Assembly: GCA_033852095.1 (NCBI GenBank)
Contig: JAWSVD010000110.1
Span: 1-64,000, forward strand
Direction: 5' to 3'
DNA from: CALCKW01 sp033852095
Lineage (GTDB): Bacteria; Pseudomonadota; Gammaproteobacteria; CALCKW01
Length of the DNA: 64,000 nt
Part shown: positions 25,011 to 33,937 of the stretch, one piece after another
How positions within the stretch are numbered: the first letter of the stretch is position 1
How the letters are laid out: each line of letters opens with the position of its first letter
Made by a program: the position numbers and the translations under genes
The notes under the pieces: model-generated
Told to the model about the DNA's origin: nothing
Seen by the model: only the letters and a program-made list of their open reading frames with translations
Databases searched by the model: none

Positions 25011-25970
25011 TCAGCCGTCTTCTCGCGGCGTGTTTCCACGGATGAACGCCGAAATCTCCTGGCACGTCTGCAACAGGCCTCGGCTGTAAAAGCCGCGCCA
25101 GCCCTGCAGCCCGCCCGTGTGCAAGAGGTGCACACGCTCACCCTGCTGCGCCAATGTGCAGGCCACCTGGAATGCTTTGCAGCCGTAGACGGGGTCGAGC
25201 AGGACGCCCGTCTCTGCAAACAGTGTCTCGGCGCTGTGCAGCTCATCGGCGCTGGGCCGGGCGAATCCCCGGCCGCTGCCATCCACCACTCTACATGCCC
25301 TGTAATCGCGCTGCTCGAGTTGGCTCAACTGCTCAAATAATTGGCGATCTTTGGCCACGAGCACGGCCACCACGCGGATACGCTTGTCGAGACCAGCCAT
25401 CAGCCCACGCACGGTGGCTCCGGTCCCCACGGGCACGACGAGCGTCTCATCCGCGGGTATGGAGACCTGCAGCGCGCGCGCCAAAGCGCGCAAGCCAAGC
25501 CTGCCGTAGCGGTCATTGCCGCCTTCGGGGATGAGCCATGCATCGGGGTATTTTTGCCGCCACAAGTCTTGGTAGTCTTTTTCATGGCGACGCAAATATT
25601 CATCTTTGCCAACCCGATGAATGATCATGCCGTTATTCGAGAGATCCAGTAGCGTGGGGTTCGTCGGGTCTGCGTGCAAGCCACGCACAACACCTATGCT
25701 GCCCCACCCCATGGCCGAGGCGCAAGCAGCCAAGGCGTGCAGATGATTGGAATAGGCCCCGCCAAAACTCAGCAATTGATTTTTGCCGTGCCGCTGCGCA
25801 GCTTCGATATGCCCCAACAGCTTGTAAACTTTGTTTCCAACGCCGCCCGGTGTGATCTGGTCCAGGCGGTGTATGGTCAGCCCCAGGCCGGCATGTCCGT
25901 GCACGGGGACAAATTGCCGAGGAGGCGCGAGTTCAAGTGCTGCGTGCAATCTAGCTTGTGCCGAAGTCAT
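25011..25970 (-). CDS. PLP-dependent ACC deaminase / D-cysteine desulfhydrase family enzyme
   Basis: About 319 residues from ATG 25970. It has the fold-type II features: the lysine motif GGVGNKVYKLLGH (usually GGNKxRKLE), SFGGAYSNHLHALAA for phosphate/carboxylate binding, IPEGGND, VPVGTGATVRGL (glycine-rich phosphate loop) and a late HTGGLQG. Family members deaminate 1-aminocyclopropane-1-carboxylate or D-cysteine; the substrate here cannot be decided. The replacement of the usual Arg between the two lysines by Tyr (NKVYKL) is unusual. A longer reading from TTG 26054 exists but lacks family support. It follows the polymerase gene by 118 nt and may be incidental to the polysaccharide locus. 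Confidence 0.75.
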   Translation of the reverse strand: MTSAQARLHAALELAPPRQFVPVHGHAGLGLTIHRLDQITPGGVGNKVYKLLGHIEAAQRHGKNQLLSFGGAYSNHLHALAACASAMGWGSIGVVRGLHADPTNPTLLDLSNNGMIIHRVGKDEYLRRHEKDYQDLWRQKYPDAWLIPEGGNDRYGRLGLRALARALQVSIPADETLVVPVGTGATVRGLMAGLDKRIRVVAVLVAKDRQLFEQLSQLEQRDYRACRVVDGSGRGFARPSADELHSAETLFAETGVLLDPVYGCKAFQVACTLAQQGERVHLLHTGGLQGWRGFYSRGLLQTCQEISAFIRGNTPREDG

Positions 25971-26088
25971 TTCTTTCTGCAAGCCGCCCATGATCAGAGC
26001 AAATAACCGGAACAGTTGATTTTCTTTGCCTCTATCAATGCCCCACAACCCCAATCAACCCTATTTCCCGAGTGTTTTGTGGCTGCTT

Positions 26089-27981
26089 TTAGCCCGAATT
26101 CCCAGGTGCGTTTTGACCGAGCGAACGCCCACTATTTGATTTCAATGTCGGCGCATACAGCACTTGGACAATGACAACCATGGTGTAGAAATAGCCGACA
26201 AAACTCAAGCCCACCATGCGTGAGCCAAACATATTGATAAAGGCTAAGCAGGCAACAACAGCAACCACACTCGCTCCGATCACCCGCTCGAAGGAGCACT
26301 CAGACAATCTGAGTACCCTGAGCCCCATCCAAGCCGCATGGACCATGAAAGCCAAATACAGCAGCAACGCTGGCAGCCCCATCTGAGACGCGATGTAAAG
26401 ATACATATTGTGCGGATCGGCCTCGTGCACGGGCCGCGCCGTGTACTGAGCTTTGAGGTAGGGGAAGGCCTTAAAACCTTTGCCTGTCACGGGGTTCTCC
26501 AGCGTCATCCCGATCGCGGCTTCCCAGAGAATAAAGCGGTGTTCCGTGCTTTTATCCACGCGTTCAATCCGGGAATCTCTGGAGGTGTGGTTGATCCTGT
26601 CGAGCACCGCATTCGGCAAGACCTGAGGAAATATTGCCACCACCACAAGTGCGGCGATGCCCCAACCAAAAAAGAACAGCCTCCCGCGTAACCAGCCAAT
26701 GATAAGCCCGCCTACGGCGAAGGCCACGTACGCGCCCCGCGAAAAGGTCGTGATCAAAACCTTCAAGACGATGATGAAATAAGGCGCCATCAGCCAGGAC
26801 TTTATCTTCCCAAAGTTAAAGAGGAAGAGCGCGATAAAGGGAATGAAGGTGTAAGCCAAAAAACCACCGAAGTCATTGGGCTGTTCAAATACACCGCCCA
26901 AGCGTGATTTTTCTATGGAATTCAGACCACGTTTTTCGAACATTTCCCGCACGCCATACAACACCACAATGGTGGTACCGAACATGACGTAAATCATGGC
27001 ACGCTTTGCTTGGCCTCGTGTTTTCACCAGGCTATAGACTGCCAGGTAAAATCCGGCTTGGGATAACCAGCCCGTGTACTGATTGAGCTCGTGGCTCAGG
27101 GTATAACTGAGCGCCCCCGACGTACGCAAAAGTGTCAGCAGAGACGCGCTGCTCAGAATCCACCACAAGACCACGAGTTTGAAGCCGGGCTTGGCAACGA
27201 AGGCTGATTCACCTCGGTTTGCAGCAGTGCTCATGCCGGTAAACAGGCACAGTAAAATAAACACATTGGTGCCGTTCAGCAGCGGCGCGATAGACACCGC
27301 GTACAAATGCGCAAAGGGAATGTAGATAAGCATCAGCGCCAGCAGGATTTCAGGTTCTTTTTGCGCACGCACCATGGCCGCCCCACCGATGATGGCCGCC
27401 ACACCGTAGAGCACGATTTTCGGCAACTGCACACCGATGATCACAATCAAGACGGCAAAAACAGCGGGCAGCAGCAAAAATTTGAACGTCGATATCACAC
27501 GAGCCCACTCGATATCGTCCTCGCCTTGGGTAGCGGATTTCTCGCTACCTTTGGCAGAGAGCCCGCGGTGACTGAAGGGGCTCTGCGCGCCCATCGGCGC
27601 ACTGTGTTGCTCTGCTGCAGGCGACAGAGCGGTCTGTGCCAAGGCTGTTTTTGCCGGCCCTAAACGGGCGCTACCACTTTGTGCGGGTCTGGCTTCAGCG
27701 GCTGCTTTAAACCCTGTGCTGCTGCGCCCTATTTTAGGCTGCAAGCCGCTGCTCGCTTGCGTTGAAAGCCCTTGGCGTGCTGGCTGCATCCCGCCACGCC
27801 GCTGAGTGTCGGCCGAGCTTTGATCGCCCGCGGGGCCAGCAGCGCCTGTCTCGCCATCAGCTGAAGGCGTGTTTACTGCAGGCAGGCTTAGCCCTGTGCG
27901 CGGCACTGGTGGCGTCGCTGGGGCTGATTGCGGGCTACTAGCCCGCCCTATTTTAGGACGCAAGCCGTCGGTAGAGCGCAT
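26089..27981 (-). CDS. O-antigen polymerase/ligase-family membrane protein with long cytoplasmic N-terminus
   Basis: From ATG 27981 the protein has 630 residues. Residues 1-160 are a polar Ala/Ser/Pro/Gly-rich, presumably disordered extension carrying two copies of GL(R/Q)PKIGR (about 6-13 and 79-86). From about 165 there are some twelve hydrophobic segments, and a large periplasmic loop carries SRLGGVFEQPNDFGG and HRFILWEAAIGMTLENPVTGKG then HNMYLYIASQMG, typical of Wzy_C/WaaL proteins. It would polymerise or ligate the lipid-linked polysaccharide unit in the inner membrane. The start overlaps the deacetylase stop by 29 nt; a start at 28029 is possible. The long extension is not usual for the family. 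Confidence 0.82.
   Translation of the reverse strand: MRSTDGLRPKIGRASSPQSAPATPPVPRTGLSLPAVNTPSADGETGAAGPAGDQSSADTQRRGGMQPARQGLSTQASSGLQPKIGRSSTGFKAAAEARPAQSGSARLGPAKTALAQTALSPAAEQHSAPMGAQSPFSHRGLSAKGSEKSATQGEDDIEWARVISTFKFLLLPAVFAVLIVIIGVQLPKIVLYGVAAIIGGAAMVRAQKEPEILLALMLIYIPFAHLYAVSIAPLLNGTNVFILLCLFTGMSTAANRGESAFVAKPGFKLVVLWWILSSASLLTLLRTSGALSYTLSHELNQYTGWLSQAGFYLAVYSLVKTRGQAKRAMIYVMFGTTIVVLYGVREMFEKRGLNSIEKSRLGGVFEQPNDFGGFLAYTFIPFIALFLFNFGKIKSWLMAPYFIIVLKVLITTFSRGAYVAFAVGGLIIGWLRGRLFFFGWGIAALVVVAIFPQVLPNAVLDRINHTSRDSRIERVDKSTEHRFILWEAAIGMTLENPVTGKGFKAFPYLKAQYTARPVHEADPHNMYLYIASQMGLPALLLYLAFMVHAAWMGLRVLRLSECSFERVIGASVVAVVACLAFINMFGSRMVGLSFVGYFYTMVVIVQVLYAPTLKSNSGRSLGQNAPGNSG
27725..27967. 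repeat. Direct repeat coding the PKIGR motif
   Basis: Two 24-bp copies, 27725-27748 and 27944-27967, sharing CGCCCTATTTTAGG and GCAAGCCG with two differing bases between. Both lie in the same frame of the polymerase gene and encode GL(R/Q)PKIGR. The near-identity at DNA level within otherwise unrelated sequence points to a recent duplication or a constrained motif. Confidence 0.75.
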
Positions 27982-28741
27982 CGTATGCCCCGTTGCCAAT
28001 GATCCGTTTAAGCGCTGTTTTTGCCACACTCGACGCTCGAGTCCGGCGGTATTGCCGGGATTTGGGGTCCACCAAATTGAGCAGATCTTCGCTGCTGTGT
28101 TGCTGCCTCACGGGGATCCTCTGCACTAGATGGAATGGCGCCTGGGCGTCGAGTCGGTGTAGGCCAAAGGTTGAATCATGAACCCAGCGATATCCCAGCG
28201 ATTTCGCGAGATCGAGCTCGCGCTGGCCGTATCGTCCGCCGGGAAATGACACCGCATCGATTTCCTGCCCAACGATCTCGCCCAACCACTGCTTGGGCTC
28301 GGCCAATTCGGCTCGAGACTCGTCCTCACTGAGATCGGCCATAAAACGGTGGCTCAAACCGTGGGTGCCGAGATCCATGCCCTGCACAACCATCTGCCGT
28401 AAATCATGGTCGCTGCAATAGTCATCTCGCTGCCGGCAAAAATTGGCGGTGATGAAAAAAAGCCCGCTCAATCCACGCTCGGCCAACAGCGGAGCGACCT
28501 GCGTGGCATTGCTTCTGTGCCCGTCATCAAAGGTCAGTTGCACCGGTTTATCAACGCCTTCCAGCCCCTGTTCCACCTGGGACTGCGACACGACGGTGTA
28601 GCCCCCCAGCTGCAGCGCCTCTATGTGCTGTTCAAACTCATCAAGCGACACGGCGTAGGGCCGATCTGCAGCATCGATCGCCTCTAACTCATGTAAGTCA
28701 GCGTAGGTGGCGTGATACATCAATACAGTCAATTCATTCAT
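27953..28741 (-). CDS. Polysaccharide deacetylase (NodB-homology)
   Basis: 262 residues. NodB motifs are present in order: VQLTFDDGHRSN (catalytic base and metal Asp of TFDDG), THGLSHRFM (metal-binding H-x3-H type), and SFPGGRYG. It begins LTVLMYHATY, as in the XrtA- and PgaB-like families. It would remove N- or O-acetyl groups from the growing polysaccharide. No signal peptide is visible, so cytoplasmic action is likely. ATG 28741 is 2 nt after the stop of the upstream glycosyltransferase; an earlier start would overlap that gene. Member of the minus-strand operon from the Wza-like gene downward. Confidence 0.87.
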   Translation of the reverse strand: MNELTVLMYHATYADLHELEAIDAADRPYAVSLDEFEQHIEALQLGGYTVVSQSQVEQGLEGVDKPVQLTFDDGHRSNATQVAPLLAERGLSGLFFITANFCRQRDDYCSDHDLRQMVVQGMDLGTHGLSHRFMADLSEDESRAELAEPKQWLGEIVGQEIDAVSFPGGRYGQRELDLAKSLGYRWVHDSTFGLHRLDAQAPFHLVQRIPVRQQHSSEDLLNLVDPKSRQYRRTRASSVAKTALKRIIGNGAYDALYRRLAS

Positions 28742-28743
28742 GA

Positions 28744-29871
28744 TCAGGACTTCCACCGCGCACTTAAATCACCTTGGTAATAACGGTAAGCGGCCAACCA
28801 TGCAGCTAAATTTAGCTGCACGAAGGTCTGGGCGAAACTGGATAATTTATTCTGTCTGAGAAATTCAGAATACCCCGCGCCTATGGCCAGTGCGTAGAAG
28901 CACAGCTGCCCCATACACACCAGGGTCCACCAGGCGCCACCGGCCAGCAGCGACGCAGGCAACAGCAACAACAGGCACCAAGGAACCACCAGTCGAAAGA
29001 CCTTGTGCGAGAGGAATTGCCACCAAATCGGATTTTTGGCAGGATTGAACAGCCAAGAGTGATGAGCGAAAGACTGGAAGTTCCCCGTGAGAGTTCGCAG
29101 CTTTCTTTTGAACTCGTCATGCAAACTCGATTGACTGCTGTCGAACACCTGAGCACTGGGCTCAAACACCACCCGCTTACCCGCCAGCAATACGTTCACG
29201 GGCGTATCAAAATCATCCAATATCGCGTCGTCGGGCAAGGGCTTGAACAGCGCTGTCCTGACCGCATACAGCGCACCGGTGGCTCCCGCTGTCGAAAACA
29301 GTCGGCTCTCCATCTCGCGCAGCGCTTTTTCATAACGCCAATACAGGCCCACATTAACCTGCTCCGGGTTCTCTTCATCGACGATCATCAGCTCACCGCT
29401 GACCGCACCGATCTGCGCATCGTCAAAATGCGCCAGGAGCGACTTCAGGGCATTGTCACTGACACGCTGCCGTGCATCCATGAACACACAGTACGCCGTG
29501 TCTACTTGTTGCATCGCGGCGTTGATTGCCACGGGTTTGCCGCTGTTTTCTGTCAGCTCTATCACCCTGAGCCAGTCGTAGCCCTTGCTCTTGGCCAGCG
29601 CGGCTGTGTCATCTGCACTGCCGTCATCCACCAAAACAGCACACCATTTGTCCGCGGGGTAGTCGAGCGCGGCGAGGCTGCTGAGCTTGCCCTCGATGGT
29701 TTTCGCTTCATTGTACGCCGCGATGACAATCGTCACCGCGGGCCAGCTGCCGCGCTGCAGATTGGGCACAGGGCTTTGCACGTGGCGCGCGCGCAACCAC
29801 AGGTAGACCGGGAAACCGAAATAGGTGTAGACAACAAATCCAAGCGCAAACCAAGCGACCACCGCACTCAT
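28744..29871 (-). CDS. Family 2 glycosyltransferase, membrane-anchored
   Basis: 375 residues with one N-terminal membrane helix, a GT2 catalytic domain (VTIVIAAYNEAKTIEGKL, the DDGSADDT nucleotide-binding pair, MDARQRV for the DxD position, DDAILDDFD for the base region and a late QSSLHDEFKRKLRTLTGN in place of the usual QxxRW), then three C-terminal hydrophobic segments. The layout is that of processive or polyprenol-linked synthases. It adds a sugar to the lipid-linked unit. ATG 29871 overlaps the flippase stop (ATGA). Confidence 0.87.
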   Translation of the reverse strand: MSAVVAWFALGFVVYTYFGFPVYLWLRARHVQSPVPNLQRGSWPAVTIVIAAYNEAKTIEGKLSSLAALDYPADKWCAVLVDDGSADDTAALAKSKGYDWLRVIELTENSGKPVAINAAMQQVDTAYCVFMDARQRVSDNALKSLLAHFDDAQIGAVSGELMIVDEENPEQVNVGLYWRYEKALREMESRLFSTAGATGALYAVRTALFKPLPDDAILDDFDTPVNVLLAGKRVVFEPSAQVFDSSQSSLHDEFKRKLRTLTGNFQSFAHHSWLFNPAKNPIWWQFLSHKVFRLVVPWCLLLLLPASLLAGGAWWTLVCMGQLCFYALAIGAGYSEFLRQNKLSSFAQTFVQLNLAAWLAAYRYYQGDLSARWKS

Positions 29872-31370
29872 GAGGAAGTACCCCGCAATTTGAGTTGTAC
29901 AGCTGATGCACCGTTGCTCAGAAGCTGACGAAAATCGGCGGACAACACGGACAGACAAAACACATATAAGAACAAAGAAACACTGCCCTTCAACAGCAGC
30001 CCAAGCAGCGCGACTTGCAGTTCAATCATGGAACTCAAGCCCCAAGCGATCACTCCACTCAGGACTGCTTTCGCCAGTGCCGGCCAATCACAAGAAATAG
30101 GCAACAGCGCGTATGCACTGCGGTACAAGCCGACTGAGCGGATCAGATAACAGACAAAGGTGGCAATAGCCGCCGCAACCAGGCCGTAAGTGGGCACCGT
30201 CAGTATGTTCAACACAATATTGATCACAAAGGCGATCAGCGTCCACGTCACTAACATGATGGGTTTTTTATAGATATACAGGCCCGCAGCGAAGAGGTGC
30301 GTGCCGCCCCCGACCAACAGAGCAGCCACGACCCAGGGGACAATCGCTCCCCCAGCGGCGTAACGATCGCCCGCCAACAGCATCAGCAGCTCCGGCGCGA
30401 CGGCGCAAAAAACAGCCATGATACCGACACCCGCGAGCACGTAACTGCGCAACGCACTGGTGACGAATGCCACTGTGGCAGCCTCACCCGAGCGTTCGTA
30501 TAAGCGCACATAGTGCGGGATCATGGCTGCCTGCAGGGAGACGATCAATACCCACTCGAGGTACATGCTCATGTTGTATGCCGCAGCGTACAAGCCAAGC
30601 TTCTCAGCGCCCAGATAGGCTTCGATCACGTATCGATCCCCCACCTCAAGCAACAGCCCGGCGATTTCCCCGGCCATGCTCGGCAAGCCAAAGACAATTA
30701 AGGGCCCGAGCGTCAGCATTTTCAGTTGCGGACGAATATCTTTTAGGAAGGGCCATGCGCTTTTGAGCAGTAACAAAAGCAAGGCCAGTTCCGAGACGAT
30801 TGAGATGGAGACAATGTGGGCCGCGTCCAGACCAATGGTGAACAGGCAGGCGACAATGAGGGCGAGTCGCAACAACTTTTCAAACACGGAAGCAATGGCG
30901 TTCATGCCGCTGTTTTCATTGGCGCGCAATAGATTTTGCGCGCCGCTGGAGAGCATCTTCACAGGCACCAACAAAGTGGCGACAAGGAATAAGCTAACCG
31001 CCTCGCTGCTGTCTGATATTCGGGGCACCACAAACTGGCTGTAACCCAACCAGAGCAGCACACAGACAAGGGACATCAAACTCAGGCTGGTGGCGATTGT
31101 CGACAGCATGTTCTTCAGGTGCTTCGCACCCCGCTCTTGCTCAGCGGCAAAGAAACGAATCATCGAATGCTGCAGACCGAGCTTTCCAACGGCGACGAAC
31201 ACCGTGGCGGTGGACATCACCAGGCCCAGCAGTCCGTAGTCGCCTACGCTCAAGGCACGTGTCAGTAAGGGAAAAGTCACCAGACCGAGCAGGGATGCGG
31301 CGAGTCCAGCGGAGGCGTAATTTCTGAAGTGCTTTACAACGGACACGTCAACGGGGCTCGGGTCTGACAT
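29868..31370 (-). CDS. wzx: Wzx-type polysaccharide flippase (MOP superfamily)
   Basis: A 500-residue integral membrane protein with about fourteen hydrophobic segments, starting VVKHFRNYASAGLAASLLGLVTFPLLTRALSVGDYG, typical of PST/Wzx transporters. A SMAGEIAGLLLEVGDRYVIEAYLG segment marks the second half. It would translocate undecaprenyl-linked repeat units across the inner membrane. Placed between the two glycosyltransferase genes with a 4-nt overlap downstream and 23-nt overlap upstream, hence strongly coupled. Confidence 0.88.
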   Translation of the reverse strand: MSDPSPVDVSVVKHFRNYASAGLAASLLGLVTFPLLTRALSVGDYGLLGLVMSTATVFVAVGKLGLQHSMIRFFAAEQERGAKHLKNMLSTIATSLSLMSLVCVLLWLGYSQFVVPRISDSSEAVSLFLVATLLVPVKMLSSGAQNLLRANENSGMNAIASVFEKLLRLALIVACLFTIGLDAAHIVSISIVSELALLLLLLKSAWPFLKDIRPQLKMLTLGPLIVFGLPSMAGEIAGLLLEVGDRYVIEAYLGAEKLGLYAAAYNMSMYLEWVLIVSLQAAMIPHYVRLYERSGEAATVAFVTSALRSYVLAGVGIMAVFCAVAPELLMLLAGDRYAAGGAIVPWVVAALLVGGGTHLFAAGLYIYKKPIMLVTWTLIAFVINIVLNILTVPTYGLVAAAIATFVCYLIRSVGLYRSAYALLPISCDWPALAKAVLSGVIAWGLSSMIELQVALLGLLLKGSVSLFLYVFCLSVLSADFRQLLSNGASAVQLKLRGTSS

Positions 31371-32514
31371 CGTTTGTCAGGGGACGGGCGTAGCTGCCCT
31401 CGTAGACACGCTCCAGGGTGTCCACCACGTGATCGAGGGCGCACAGACTTTCTACGCGCGCCCTGGCCTGCAAGCCCACTTGCCTACACAGCGCTCGATC
31501 TTGCAACAGCGTGCACAGATGCTCGGCCAGTGCTTCCACGTCATCAACGTCGATCAAATACCCCGATTCCGCGTGTTCGACGAGGTCTTCATTGCCGCTG
31601 ATACGGGTCAAGACCGGTGCCAGACCACTGCACATGGCCTCCAACACAGAGTTGGACAAGCCCTCATAACGGGAGACCTGCACATACACATGAGCTTTGG
31701 CGAAAAAGGCGGGCACATCGGAGATTCGACCACAAAACTCCACACAGTCAGCGATTCCCAGTGACTCGCACAAACCCTCCAACTCCTCTCGAATGCTGCC
31801 ATCCCCCGCCAAGCGCAGCACAAATTTTGAGTTAGTTTGGTTTTTTACTTTTTTGATGGCATGCAACAACACAGGCAAGGCCTTAACCTGTGCCAAACGG
31901 CCACAATAAGCCAAGGTGCTAATCTCATCATCAGTGCCGCCGTGCAGGCTCTCGCTGAGCTTGAAACGGCTAATGTCCAGACCATTGGCAAGTTCTATAA
32001 CCTGTTGCTCCTGCACACCCGCAGCCATAATTTGTGTGCGGCTGTAACTGCTCAGGGCTTGAAAGTAATCAAGCCGAGTCAAAAGCTTTTGCACCCAGCG
32101 CCTATAGAATGTGGGGCGACTGGCATCCAATACCCCGCCCTCAAACTCCGTTGCGCCTGATACTTTTGCCAACACAGGGCCGCCTAACCACGGCCGTAAT
32201 ACAGCCACAACCGCGGCCATTTTATGCACCATATGAATATGATAAGCGTCGTAATTCCGGCCGCTTTTCAGCAGAAACCACGCGAAACTGATCATATAAA
32301 AAACGTTGGATAACTTGGGGACGTGGAAGTAGGCGATTCGCTGGACAGGCACCCCTTCGCAACTGTCCAGCAAGGGCAGATGATCCAAGAGATGGGGGAC
32401 AACAATGGTGACCTCATGCCCGCGTTGCATGAGGGTTCTAGCCAACAATGTCGCCTGAATTTCAGCCCCCCCTACACCGGGGAAATATCCATCGACCAAA
32501 AACAAAATACGCAT
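31348..32514 (-). CDS. Family 4 glycosyltransferase
   Basis: 388 residues, GT-B fold. It opens MRILFLVDGYFPGVGGAEIQ (acceptor-side glycine-rich loop). The second domain begins STLAYCGRLAQVKALPVLLHA, with RLAGDG, VEFCGRISDVPAFFAKAHVYVQVSRYEGLSNSVLEAMCSG (the EX7E region: E of RYEGLSNSVLE) and ISGNEDLV. It uses an activated NDP-sugar in the cytoplasm to extend the lipid-linked oligosaccharide. It overlaps the flippase start by 23 nt. Donor sugar unknown; the UDP-uronate made by the neighbouring dehydrogenase/epimerase is a candidate. Confidence 0.9.
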   Translation of the reverse strand: MRILFLVDGYFPGVGGAEIQATLLARTLMQRGHEVTIVVPHLLDHLPLLDSCEGVPVQRIAYFHVPKLSNVFYMISFAWFLLKSGRNYDAYHIHMVHKMAAVVAVLRPWLGGPVLAKVSGATEFEGGVLDASRPTFYRRWVQKLLTRLDYFQALSSYSRTQIMAAGVQEQQVIELANGLDISRFKLSESLHGGTDDEISTLAYCGRLAQVKALPVLLHAIKKVKNQTNSKFVLRLAGDGSIREELEGLCESLGIADCVEFCGRISDVPAFFAKAHVYVQVSRYEGLSNSVLEAMCSGLAPVLTRISGNEDLVEHAESGYLIDVDDVEALAEHLCTLLQDRALCRQVGLQARARVESLCALDHVVDTLERVYEGSYARPLTNDVRPEPR

Positions 32515-32549
32515 TCAGGGACCCACACCACAGCTATTGGCCAATCGAG

Positions 32550-33935
32550 TTATTTCAGCACGTTTTCAATTTGCTTGCGCTCGTACTTTTCACGCATGCG
32601 AGAGAGCTTAGTCTGCGGCTGCCAATAGACGCTCAAAGATAACTCATTTTCTTCGATCAGTTCATTGATCTGAAGTGCCGGGGTGATACTGTCAGGTCGG
32701 TCGCTGTCGATCTCACTGAAGCCAGCTTCAAGCGCCGCCCCCCAAGTAGCGGTGATTAAATAGGAGACCCCAGCGCTGTAGCTCAGCTCATTGTCGAGAC
32801 GCTGGACGTTGTCATAATCGACCTCGGCAATTGCGGAACGAAAGCTAAGCCCCCAGCGGGGACTGAGCGAATAGCCGAGCTCCAGGGACACGCGTTCAAC
32901 GTCCCGGTCATCCTCACCAGAATCAATAAACTCCATACTGGTATTGCTGACTCGCAAGCCACCATTCCAGACATCACCACCACGATTCACGCCCAGCGCC
33001 ACACGCTTTTCATAGAATGGCCCAGAACCCGTGTCTATGCCCGCGTTCAAATTCGCCTGCAGATCGCGCAGCGTGCTCATGGTCTCGTCAGTAAAGGCTC
33101 TGGAACCTTCAAGAGACAGTGAGAGCTCCCGCGACATCTGCCGGCTCAAAGAAAATCGAAACAAACTCTCGTCTGTCTTCGTCACCGTGGTGGCACCGCC
33201 GTCAAGCGCTTCCTCTTCGCTGCGGCTCTCTCCGGCGTCAATGTTAAACAGGGTTTTACCCTGAATATAACTGTATCGCGCAAAGGTATTGACCAGATTA
33301 AATGTGTCGGCGCTCTCTTTGAAACTGATGTCGGAATTTTCAAAGTGCAATCCCAAGGCGTGCTTTCGCGAAAAGCGATGGCTCCAATCAGTTTGCAGGG
33401 TCAGTTGGCGTGTCTGCTCGTCCTCGCCCTCCTCGTCCGCCAAGAGATAGAACAGATCAGCATTGAGCGTATCAACCGGTGATACACGCCAGTGCGTGGA
33501 AGGCCCGGTGACAAAATAATTTGCCAGGTAACGGTCTTCGGTATTTGACAGCGCAGCCAAGTCCTCGCCCTGCTGCAACACATAGTCTGCGAGCAACCAC
33601 GAGATTTGACCTGGTCTTAAGTTGAAGAGTGCATACAGGCCACCGCGCATATCGGTGGCGGTGTCATCAATTTCGCTGTCCGAGGTGCTGTAACCCAGTG
33701 ACAAGTCGAAATCCATGTCGAGCAATCGTGCGCGCGTCGAACCGCTCAAGCTGCCAACGATCTCCTGCCGCTTGCCGTCCTTCGGCTGGGCGTTAACATC
33801 CACCCGGTCCACGTTATCGGTAGTCTCGTGCCGCATGAGCAGCTCGGCACCGAAGTCTATTGCCTGTGCAGATCCGGCTGCAGCAAAAAGCAGCGGCGCG
33901 GCTAGCAATGGCAGGGCATTTCTAGAGATCTTCAT
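32550..33935 (-). CDS. Outer-membrane beta-barrel protein of the polysaccharide locus
   Basis: 461 residues with a signal peptide (ALPLLAAPLLFAAAGSAQA) then IDFGAELLMRHETTDNVDRV. The mature part is made of alternating amphipathic strands (LDMDFDLSLGYSTS, RVSLELGYSLSPRWGLSFRS, LSYSAGVSYLITATWGAALEAGF), as in the outer-membrane proteins associated with XrtA/EPS loci (EpsL-like). It is likely a barrel involved in polysaccharide secretion or assembly at the outer membrane. It overlaps the end of no gene; the BY-kinase-like gene stops 2 nt before its ATG at 33935. Confidence 0.75.
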   Translation of the reverse strand: MKISRNALPLLAAPLLFAAAGSAQAIDFGAELLMRHETTDNVDRVDVNAQPKDGKRQEIVGSLSGSTRARLLDMDFDLSLGYSTSDSEIDDTATDMRGGLYALFNLRPGQISWLLADYVLQQGEDLAALSNTEDRYLANYFVTGPSTHWRVSPVDTLNADLFYLLADEEGEDEQTRQLTLQTDWSHRFSRKHALGLHFENSDISFKESADTFNLVNTFARYSYIQGKTLFNIDAGESRSEEEALDGGATTVTKTDESLFRFSLSRQMSRELSLSLEGSRAFTDETMSTLRDLQANLNAGIDTGSGPFYEKRVALGVNRGGDVWNGGLRVSNTSMEFIDSGEDDRDVERVSLELGYSLSPRWGLSFRSAIAEVDYDNVQRLDNELSYSAGVSYLITATWGAALEAGFSEIDSDRPDSITPALQINELIEENELSLSVYWQPQTKLSRMREKYERKQIENVLK

Positions 33936-33937
33936 GA

